Shown: piece after piece, positions 12,201 to 24,200 of the stretch
How the letters are laid out: each line of letters begins with the position of its first letter
Numbering within the stretch: the stretch's first letter is position 1
Assembly (NCBI GenBank): GCA_003586115.2
Contig: QVOM02000103.1
Span: 806,001-870,000 of the forward strand
Source of the DNA: Salvator merianae
Taxonomy: Eukaryota > Chordata > Lepidosauria > Squamata > Teiidae
Length of the DNA: 64,000 nt
Direction of reading: 5' to 3'
Notes under the pieces: generated by a model
The model's database searches: none
What the model was told of the DNA's origin: nothing
Seen by the model: only the letters and a program-made list of their open reading frames with translations
Translations under genes and position numbers: made by a program

Positions 12201-15200
12201 GATGGAGAAAGTGCAAGAGATACCAGAAATCTGTCTGCCGAAGAAATCTGGAATTTTGTTCAGTGCCAGGTGGACGCCACCTTCACAGTCCAGAGGAGCC
12301 CACACCTTCCATGACAGAAGTTGCTGCACGATCACCATGAAGAAGTTAGTAGATAGGCTGACTTATCTCTTTACTCCTTTGAGAAGAGCTGTGAAAGATG
12401 AACCCGAACTGAAAAAGAACTAATCATTCCCATTCTGTCTGCTATGAGGCCATCCCAACCAGTATTCAAAATCCCTATTGCAAAGGAGCTTGAATGCGTT
12501 AGGCTCACTTCTCTTCTTTAGAAGAGAACTGTTTAGCCACTTACACCAGAATCATAGGATCCATTTTAAACGAAAAACAAAAGCTCAGTCCAACTCTGGA
12601 CTGTTCATATCAAAATGATTTGGTGCATGCTGGGTGCACATTTTATCAAGAATATTTATTTGTGCATTCATCCTCAGCCCACACTGTGAAGCCCTGCTCA
12701 TTCCTATCATTTCCTGTCTCTCTGGACAGCAATTCCCCCACAAACTGCTGCCTGTATTTCTTTCCCCTCTTCAAGCTGTTTTGCATCACTGCACTCACCA
12801 AAGAAGCCCAACATTCAGCCCCTTGATCACAAACTTCAATCTGTTAAAGTTAACATGCATAATATTACACCCTCCTGCTCACATGATCTCCAGTAATGGG
12901 CATCTTCCTTCCTTCCCCACTTCACTCTGCTCTTTAACAGCAGAAGGCACTTTACATTCTGCCTAGCTGCTTTGCAAGGAAACACACTCACATGTGTTGC
13001 TTCTCCACACTGTTCCCAAGTGCAGCATTAATAGTTTGTTGACTCCCTCCTTTTTCTTCGTACTCGTTATACTGTGGCCAGATTATCGCTCCAATGTTAT
13101 AGTAGCCATGGAGGGGGAGAAAGCTGCTCTTGTGCTATTTTCCCCTGCTTTCAGTCTCTCCCATAGCTCCATCTTTTTATATTATATATATATATTATAA
13201 GTGGATTTTGGGGTGTGCAAGCATATCTCTCCCCCCTTCCACTCCTGCCTTCACCATTAACCCTTTCTCTCTCATGCGTGCATGCGCGCGCATGCGCACA
13301 CACACACACACACACACACATCCCTGCAAAGTAGCTGCGACTGAAGTATAACGGTGTTTTGGCATCTGTGATCCCAGCACAGAACCAAATAGTAGCTAGA
13401 AAAAGAAGAACATTTGACTGCTGATGTATATGCAAAAGAGGGGAGAACCGGTGCTGGGTTACTTTTCTCTGCTTCCAGTCTCTTCCGTCTATATTTTATA
13501 AGGGTGCACAAATACATTATCTCCTTCCCCATACCGGTCAAGGCTGTGTAGAAGCGTGCTTGTGGGTTGCTGCAGCTTCTTCTTGTCTCTTTTACTCAAA
13601 GTGCAGCACTGTGGAAACGTCCAAAGGAAAACCCTTTTCCCACAGGAAGGTAATTAACTCTGACCAGGAAACCACACTAATTTAGGAAGCCAGACTATGT
13701 TCCAAAAGATATACTGAGAATACAGAAAATTCAGTTTGCAAAAGATCTGGACTTTGGGGGAGAATCTGCAGGACATGCATGGATCATCAAAAGTGAATGT
13801 GATCTCAGAAGGCAATTGGATCAAGTGCACAGAAAACTACAGGTTTAGTCACCCCTGTGGTCTGAGCGAGAGGGCTGTGCAGCTACAGCTGATTCATTGT
13901 TCCGGAACGTAGAAGAGCAATTTGAGCCTGGATTCCATTTTTAAAAGTTTAGCTGTTGAGAGCATACAGCAAGCACACAGGGAAAGCAAAGGTATCTGAT
14001 AGGTGGAGATAAGGAGAAGGTGTTTTTATTGTTGTTGTTGTCTCCATCTACTAGGAGACTGTGAACAGGACAAGCTGTGTGCTCATGTCCTGCTGGTGGT
14101 CTTCAACACGCAATTGGCTGGTCTCTGCGAGATTAGGCTGCTGGACTAAATGCATCACTATCCAATCTAGCAGGGCATTTCTTATGTTTCTATATTCTTG
14201 TAGACTGGCATAATGATGTATCCCTACTTTTTGTGGCAGCAGCTCACAGCCAAGAGGGTTTTATTGGGGTGAACACTGCACTAGCCTAATTTGCCCAGAG
14301 ACTGCTGCCTGGAATGTTGGATGGCACTGCTGTATTCTAGAAGGGTAATTTAAAACTTAAAAATAAAGGATAGAAACAGAAACTTATAAAAATATATATT
14401 TTTAATTATTCTCATTAGAATTATTGTTCTTCCATAAACAGTAAAATCATGCAAAGGACCCACAATGAACTAAAATATATATATATAGCGTTTATGTTTT
14501 TGTTTGTGCTTTCTTTCCAAGTGCTGAATTAATGCACTTTCATAACTTCTTTCTGAATTTTTAGCAAACTTGAGGATTTCAGCAGAGAGCATCACATTGC
14601 ATGTTATATGTGCCCAGAAGGCTTAAATTACAAGGTTGGCATTATGTCAGGAACTATTTCCATTTTCCCCAACTGAAACTTATCCTTACTTCAGCTGCAG
14701 CGAGCGATGTCACCTCCATCAAATTCACTGCTCGGAAAGCAAACACAGCAGCTGCCAAGACTGAAAAAGAATGCACAATATTTAGACTGGTGGCCAACTA
14801 GTTAGCTAAAGATATATTGGATTTAGCTATTCTTCAATTCAGTTCAATTATCATTTTATCTGACAAATGCATAGGAATCTTTAAGGCTTCAATGTAATAA
14901 ATCTTCAAGAATTACATTTGAAAGAAAACAGTATGAGTAGCAAAAAACCCTAGCCATCTACATTTAATTCATGTAATTTTTCCCTGGTTCAGACAAAACC
15001 AAACATTCTTTCATTGCTGCATCTGGCACCCAGATCCTATTCAAAAGATGCACCTACTCTGTTGTTGTTGTTCAAAATTAATCACATAGACAGGTAAAAC
15101 AGGCATGTATGCAGAAGGGATTCAAGCCAGTCCAACAACCACATCTTGAATATAGTCCTGAAACGTGGTGCTCTCGTGTACAGATCTAATCCACATGGTT

Positions 15201-18200
15201 TCCTCTGCTACAACAACTGAGAGGAGTATCAATGCTGATTAGGATCATGGGCACTGGATACACTAGTGGGGTACTAAGTGGAATATAGGAGAGTGGAGGA
15301 GAAAGGGCAAGCTGGGAAAATCTTCCATCAGCTCCCAGTAGTGGCCCCTCCCTCCCTCAACTGTCAATTGAAGAGCCACCTTGCCTGAGGAAACAGAGGA
15401 GAAAAGATCAAGCCCGGAAAATCCTCCATCAGCTACCTGCAGTGGCCCCTTCCTCCCTCCACTGTCACCAGAAGAGCCGCCTTGCCTAAGATGAGCAAAG
15501 GACAAAGAGCAAGCTGGGAAGATCCTCCATCAGTTCCCGGCCATGGCCCAACCTCATGCTGTGTGAATGTGGTTTAATATGTAATTTCTGTAATAATTTT
15601 TGTTTGTTTTTGTTGTGTAAACCACTCTGGAACGTCCGGGTGAAGAACGGTATAGAAATATAAATAATAAATATAATTTTCATTATTTTGCAAATGATCC
15701 ACAGGCAAGTATAATTCTACTCCTTCCGCATAAACAGGATATATCCAACTGAAGCTTTATCTGAATCAGCCATTATTTTTGTGAAGAAGATAAAAGTTAA
15801 GTGCTATCACTGTTCAGTGGAAGTGAGAAATATGCAACTAATTCTTTTTAAAAGCAATGTAAATTCAAAATTAACTGAATGCACTCCCATAATCACGATC
15901 TAATAAGGTACATAGGGTAGTATTACAAATCAACTGGTTTGCTACCTGAATTCCAGAAGGTCAGATATCCTATGCTAAGTGAATACTGGACTAAACAGAC
16001 TATGACTTTAGTCTCTTGAAGGCTGATTTACCCAGATGGTTATGCAAGCCTGAACAAAATATCCCCTTTTCTTGAAATCCTCTGTTCAGCTCACAAATGA
16101 TTGGGGGAGGTCACTCACTGTAACGAGTAAACCTTTTCAAATACAGTAGTGAGGTTTCCTGCTACTTTTCATAAAGAATCTAGTATTGCCACTGTTTGTA
16201 GAAGTCCTTGAGAACAGCTGTGTTGATGATGCCACCAATAGAAGACTTGGAAAATTACACTTCTTCCTTTCCCTCAAAAACAGAAAAGAGGAAACCACCA
16301 TTCACACATTCTCATGTTAATATAATTCAGTCAAAATCAGGCTTCAGTTGGAGGCAGGTGATCTATCTTCACAATTACCAAATATTCAGTTTTGCCAACT
16401 TTTAGCTCTACTTGACTGTGAACATCTCTATGTATCCCCGAGTAGCTACAAATGCTGTCAGTTCTTACAGTTTCTACAGTCAACATTGACAATTGTCTCA
16501 GCCTTATTGCTCTGTTAGTCACACTCATCCATCTCAGCAGCCCCGCATTTCTTCAGGCAGTAAGAAAGGAGAAATAAGTAAAAGACTACACCTCCATTGT
16601 TCTTCCATTGCACCTGCTCAAATCAATCAGGTACTACCAAGGAAGGACAGGAAGCAAACAGCAACTAGTTACCTGCGTATTCTTTCAAGAGTTAAAATTG
16701 GATTTACTGAATTTGCTATTGTTGATTGTTAATTCCTATTCCCAGTGGCATCTCAGAACAGAAAGTATAAAATATGTGAGGGTCAAGTCTCATCAATTTC
16801 TTTCAGTTCTCCAAACTGAAAAATTTATAACAGTAACAACTTACATTATGTAAGCACATATGAGAAAGATATAAAACAGATGCATCATTTTAAAGAAAAT
16901 CATTACCAGCCAGAATCTCTAGAGAGTTGTATCCCAGAATTCTGTCCCACAAAAGCAGAAGCTGATCTGTAGCCAAGTATCCTGAGAATGCTCGTACCAT
17001 CCATTTAAATGATATTCTTAGGCTAGAAGTAGAAAGGAAAACTATTATATTTCTTTTTACTATACAATTGCTACAGATTTGCCTTTTGGCTCAAATACAC
17101 TTCTGTGGGTTTCTGTGTTTAAACACAGAAAAATGATATCTTCACAAACTGTCAGTTAGAGAAAGGAACTCTTAACAAGCATATTCATCCAATATTATTT
17201 CAGATAGTTTATGACACCAAGTTTTTAATGTAAGGTTCTTTAGCAAATTTCCATTGTTGTGCTATGAGTAGCTGTGCAGAGTGTAACATGAACTTAATCA
17301 ATAATTTGTATTTGATTTTTTGATTCTCACCTGTAAATGTGAGTAATAGGCCCAGACATGGGTCAAGGTCTAATTTGATTCCTAACAGATTTTAGATTTC
17401 TTGATTTATCTTTTCCCAGAAGTGTTTGATCTTTTGGTCTTCCCATCACATAGGTCAAAGTTTCCTTTTTCCAGACAGGCTCATCAACATTTTAACAATG
17501 TGTTTTTCATTATTTTTGCCAATTTGGCAGGTACCATGTGCCATCTCTGGAATAGTTTTAAACATATTTCCGAATCGTCTGATGGTATTTTGAGTTCCAA
17601 ATAATTTTTTCTATAGGGTGGCTGAGATCATCTTTCCATTTTCTTTTTAGGTTTAAGAAATCCTTATTGGTCTGATTCAGCATTAACTTTATAATTTTGA
17701 AACCAGTCCACGGAGTATTTGTATGTGGTGTTTAAAGAGTTTTTCAAGTTCTGTTAGGTTCCTAGTTACTGCTCTTTGTAGTGTGGGTTTTGATAAGTGT
17801 GTGATTAATATACTGAAATATAAAGAATGTGCCTGGTATTCTTCTTTAAGATGTCTACAGTAAGGGTAGATTTAAGTTCTTTATGTTTGAATCAAAACAG
17901 TCTTTTATCAGCTTCAGGTTATATTGCTACAATATAGTCCAGAATTCTGTTAGCATGTTGAAATTTGTTAGTATACATTCAATTGGCATTAGAGGTGATT
18001 AGGTTGGCAGCAGATGTTGCCATCTCTGCCATGCATCTATATTTGACTGAATGCTTGTATTACAGTGATGTGCTTTTTTCCCTTTAGCTTAGGGTGTTGT
18101 GAGATTTCAAATTTGGCCCATTTAGGAATGTCTTTTTTTAACCCTTGAGTGGTCTGGTGTGGTTCTAAATGTGTCAAAATGAAGTTTCAGATTTGGAAGA

Positions 18201-21200
18201 CCCCAGCCACCATTTTCTGTTAATTTTTGATATACAGTTTTTTTAATGCATAAACTAGATGCATTAAAAATTGGTTTATTTTCTTGTCTAATTTGATAAA
18301 TTGGTTTATTTTCTTGTCTAATTTGATAAAAAGCTCTTTTGGTGGAATTATTGGAAGAGATTGAAATAAAGTATTTTTGGCAGTATTTTCAATTTTATAG
18401 CTATTTTTCCTAGAGTGGATAGGTCTTTATCAATTTGTTTAATAGCAATTTGTCTTTATCAATTTGTTTAGTAATCTGATGCCACTATATTGTTTAGATT
18501 ATTTGTAACGTGAATCCCTAGGTACTTAATTGATTTTCTTTGGATTTTCTGTACTTGTCTTGAAGATAATCATAGTGCTAAGCATACTATCTGTGTCATT
18601 CTTAGTTCTTCTGTACTTTGAAAAGATACATGGCTAATCAGAAATACTTCACTGGAGTCACATATTTGAAAGAGATAATTCTATGATCTCTTTCATAGAA
18701 TCATAAGCTGGAAGGGACCTCCAGGGTCACTGAGTCTAACCCACTGTTCAATGCAGGATTCACTGAACCATTCCAGACAGATGTCTGCCCAGCCTCTCTT
18801 TGAAGACCTCCTATATTTAACAATAACTTCAAATAATAAAAATGAAAGATGATTACGAAAGATTAAACTAGGAACTGTAAACTTTGTAAACTTCGTTATG
18901 ACCTACAGTAACCTGTAAATTTATTAATGTATGTTACTTGCTACAACATATATTTAAGAAATTAGAATATTCACAGATGAGTATGTACCTCAATATGAAA
19001 GTTTTGTCTCTTCATCCTAACAAGTGATTTTAAATATATCTCGTCCCCTATCCAATTTCTGTCTCCCTTTCTGATGCACTAAGTAAAGTATACAGCAGAG
19101 ATACTAGAGAACAATTAAGCCATCTCCTGTAAATATCATGTAAGAATATGAAGTGGTGACCTCAAATGTGTAGGAAAAGTCACAAATGTTCAATCATAGC
19201 TCAGTAGCCCCTTTCATGAATAGTAAGAATAATTCTGAAAATACACATAATCTGTTTTTGAAGTAATTTTTCATAAAACAATGTAAAAAGGATTTTGTTA
19301 TTTATGTCAAAAGGTGTTTTTGGAGATAGTCAGGAAAATTACTAACAATGGCTTATCTGATCTCATTCCAGAATAGCCTGACAGACAATGTTTTTCATTA
19401 TTTATTCCTTGATGCCATTCCCATTTCTCCTCTTTCTGAATAAGCTGAGACCTTCCAAATCCATTGGCTGAGAAATGATTGGAAAGACAACTAAATACAA
19501 CACAAAACAGACCTCAACCTAAGAAACAGGAAATCCAGAACAATAGAAGGGTGTTGCTATCAACTTGTTTAACTCCTTTTCCCTGCTGAATTCCTTATCA
19601 ATTGGTCTCAGAGAGAGGTGCAGTTTTCCCACCCACCTCCAAGAATATATATTTTTTTGTTAGCCATGATGTTCCTTTCTTGTAATGAAGAGTGGAAAGT
19701 TGTTAAAACTGGGATGTACCAAAATTTATTGAGAGTAAGGAGGACCTTCAGCCACCATTGCAGATGTATGAAAAAGATTGGTGCATGTGTTGCAGAACTT
19801 GCCTGCTAAAAGCAGCCTCTAAACTATGCAAGCTTTAATTGAGAAAGCAATGACTTTGCTAGATTCCTCGGTCTCTAGATTATTACAGCTGAGGAAAATA
19901 AAAAAAAGAGGAAGATCTCTTAATTTCTTTAGTCCTGGATAGATACAATTACTTTCTTTAATCCTGATAGGTGCACTTTAATTGTACCTATCAAGGATTT
20001 AAGAAATTATAAGATCTTTCTCTCTTTTCATTTCCATCAACCCTAAAAATGTCATAATTTTAACTGCCTTGTGAACACCTAGAGAGTGCTGCAGACACTT
20101 CAGCTTGTATTGCAGATTAGGACAGAATGGAAATGAATGCTTCATCCCTACATAAAGATGAATCCTAGTGAAGAATGACTGAATCAAAAATAATGGTACA
20201 ATAAAAATCACTAGTAAATAGAGTGCTAAACCCTCCAAGCAGACGGCTCCACCATTCTGGATCTAGATGACGCACTTGAACATTGAACCAGAAAAAAACA
20301 AACCTTCCAGGACCAGAATAAGGCTATCAAAACTGCTTCTCCCTTCTCCCTTCTGATCCTTATCAAGCTTTCAGGAGAAGATGAGGAAACACATACAAAA
20401 GTCTGTTTGGTTAAAGATCCGAGAACATCCATTTCTCATGCCATAGGATCTGGGAAATAAGCATCTACATCTCGAAAGTCAGGGAAAACGTGCAGAGACT
20501 GATGACCAGGCATCTTCAGTGCTCCACAATCTATGGAAATATCACCAGACTGACTTTCCACATAGCTGCTAACAAGAGAAAACCAAAAGGAATCCCTGCT
20601 TAACTGGGAATATAAGCAATTTGATTGAAATTAACATAAGCATGAATAATCTGCTGTAGCTTGAACCCTGTACTGTTAGTTCTAAACTTTCAGGAGGTTT
20701 ACGAAAGATTACAGAAGAAACTCCTTGATGGCTGGGGCCTGAAGGAAGATTCAGCCTTGTTTCAATTTGCTGATCTCTGATATTAAAGAAGAAATGTTGC
20801 TCTGATATGAAGGAAAAAAAGTTGATCACTAGGTTGAAAGGGTCTAGAAGAAGACAAGCACTTGGAGCCAGAAATTTCTTATCTTTGAATCAAGAAATAC
20901 TTAGGGAAGAAGAGGCAAATGATGACACAATCCTCTTTTTTCTTTTTATTTCAACCAGAATCTCCTTCAATATGTCTGCCCCAAAGCCATCCTCTGACAA
21001 TGTTCAGTCCACAGCAGTCATCCAGATTCCAGTTTCTTAGGCAATGTACTTCTCTGGCTGTGGTAGAAAAGGCCAGAGAGTAGGCCAATAACTGTAGGGC
21101 ATCAAAACTGGAATCATCAGCAAAGATGACACTCTTGAGAAGAGACTCAGAGTTTTGGGGGAGCTGAGTTATAAACCATCAACTTATCCATGCAGCTCCT

Positions 21201-24200
21201 TCCCACTTTTGAAGAGGCAGACACATTAGCTGCTGCCCTTAAGAGCATGAGAACCTGCCTCAAAAGCCTTCTTCAATACTGATTGATGTTTTTGGTCAGC
21301 AATGTAACACAAATTAACTTCATAGTCTTTTTAGGGATCTGACAGACTGCACATGTCAGGAAGGATAATGGTGAGAGTTGTATTGCAAGAGGTGAGTCCC
21401 CTGCACCATTTATGTGGGCCTCACCAACTTCAGAGGATGCTCCAGATGCTGTAGAGAGCCCAGGACTGTTGGGTGAGGCTATTCGGCCTCTCTGAGCGGT
21501 TTGTTTCATATGAACTGCAGTTTGGCACATCCCCAACTCTTTTCTGCCTGACTAAGCCTATTTCAGCTCTGATGGATAGATAGATGGATTCTTTCCCCTG
21601 GAAGACCTCCACAGAGGTAACAGCGGGTTGGAATCTACTCCAGTGAACTTATTGCTTTTTTTCATTGAAAAATCTGAAAAGAGTGAAATAAAAGCCTTAT
21701 ACTGCTTGGTGGGCGCTGTTGATCAAGCTGCTGCAACAAACACCAGCTGTGGTAATTTCTGCTGCCATTACACGACACCAGGAGGAAAAGGAATGGAAAG
21801 AATTCCCTTTGCCCCTTCTATTTTGGGAGTCCTTGCTCCCACCACTGTGGGTGCTGCTTTTTCATCAAGCACTTCTGCCACTTTGTTTTCTCAGGGGTCT
21901 TAGTCTATTAATGCTGCAGATTCTGAGGGGTCATTGATGAGCAGCTAAAACCAGCACTCATGGGCAGCCTTGTGGAATTCTATGCTGTGAAGAGACACAG
22001 GTAAGAAGGATAAAAGATGGCAAGATGCCATCAAGTTATCTGAAGATGTGGAAATAATTGCATATCCTCCCCACTCCATGTGTATGATAGAAAAGCCAGA
22101 TGATTCATGCCAGATTATGAGTGAGTTTTCTTCTGAGGAAAGAACTCTGTTTTTTTCCCCTCCTGGTTTGGCCATGGATAACGCAATGGCACCAAGCAGG
22201 AAAGAGCTGGTAAAGGTGTAGGAAGCTAATCTACACCAATGTTTTCTTTTGCATAAAGCCTTAGGCTGACTTTCAGTGTAACCTAAACAATCTTCAGTTC
22301 TTGTTTCTGCCCTTCCACTGCCTTTTCCCTTCTTGAAACAACATTACTGGGTGTTTGGAGTTAATGCTGCCTTCATTCTGGCCACACTATCACATCCTGA
22401 AATATTAGACTGGGCAGAGCAAAATAGTGTTCACATGGCAAGGAGAGGAAGAATGAACACAAGCAGAAGAAAGGGGACAGAGAAGAGATACCAGTTTTGG
22501 TGCAGGAAGCTGGGGTGGTTTGGGGACAAGTGTGGCCATTGGACCAATCTGTGTTTTGTCATTCTCTGATGAATGGGATATGGGTGGTGACTCAGGGAAG
22601 CAGGACACTGGAGCCTTCAGGTGACTAGAGCCAAGATGTTTAGGCTTAGCAAAGATTCAAGGCCAGCTGGATGGGCCACACTCCTATATCAAAGACCTTG
22701 ATGACCTGAGGATACAGGTTACTTTAACTATGGACATTTGCTGCACTGATGCCCTCAGTCCATACACTATGCTAAGATCTCCAATCATGACTGTTCCAGT
22801 CATGAAAACAAATGTGGTGCAGTTGCTTGTCCAAGTTGATGTGACAGAACAGAACTAGGTGAAAAGAAAATGGGGCCAAAAAATAAGTAGTGAAAAGTGC
22901 CATCTGCTGGCTAAGTTCGGAGTGAAAACAGAATGATACCATCCAATAGTGGAAGAACTCCTTTCAGCTACCCTGGCAAACAACCTCAACTAGAATCCTC
23001 CAGCCACTGTCTCAATCCTCAACAGTGGATCATGATAGGAATCCAAATTAGCCACTATTACAGGAAATTATCTGATTCTTCATAACCCAAGCATCCCATT
23101 TCAGTTCTGCCCACCTCTGGGCTCAAAATCAAGGACAAATGCTTACGGTTGTGCCCCAATTTCTCGAAGATGATAAAAAAGCTGTGGTAGGTGAGTTTGG
23201 AGAAGGCTCTCAAACAGCAAACACAAGGATACAATGCCCTTTTAAGAATAAAAAATACAGAAAGTATTTGTTTAAAAAATGCAATGCATTTAATGCTTAA
23301 CTTTAAAAAGCATTTTTCTCTTTTCTAAAAGAGAAATTAAATTCTTTATTTGTTCAACTTATAAACTACCCCTACACAAAAATCACAAGACTCTATATGA
23401 GAATTTAAAAACATAAATAAAAAAACCTAGTAAGGTTCATTGAAAAATAACAGCAAGCATAGCAGCAGCCAGGGTAAGCTAAAACGGCATCTTATTCCTC
23501 AAATGCTTGAGAAGCACAATCCATTTTTAGGCTAATATTGGACAGGTGAAAAACAGGTACAAGAATGTCACCACACTAAAGTCATAAATTAGTACAGCTT
23601 ATGAGAAATGTGTCCAACCCTGGCTGCAGTGAACCAGTTTGCTACAAGCAGGCCTGGCTTGCCAGGCTGCCCCTGAACCAAATCTGGCCTTAAATTTTAG
23701 GTTTGTCAAAGCCTACTAAAAAGGCTACTGCAGTTTATTGTGGCCTCGGCAGTTCTTTCTGCAGATATGAAAGAAGCACAAGATCATAGTGAGCAAGAGA
23801 ATGTCCTTATTGGCCAAGGAGCAGGAAACAACCCTAACTTTTCCTGACCATAACAGTCGTGTGATAGCCTGTAAGACTTCTCTGTGGTGCAGTAGCCCTT
23901 TATGGCCTCTATAGGCCTGCCCTGGCTGCAAAGATGTTGTGATTAGGCTATAAAAGACTGTCCTGGTCCTTTATGACCTATTTGCAACACATTTGTGGCC
24001 ATGCCGACCCTTTGTTGAGGCAATAAAGGGCTGCAGAAGCCCACAAACAGGCTTTAGAGGTTGCCCCACCCCTGCCACACTCCTGAAATATAAGGACTGC
24101 CTTGTGCTACCTCCATCCCAAAAGATGTCTTATGACCCCTATGTCACCTCAGCCCCCAAGGGCTGCATAAAGACCCACTGAAGCCACAAAAATGCCAGGA

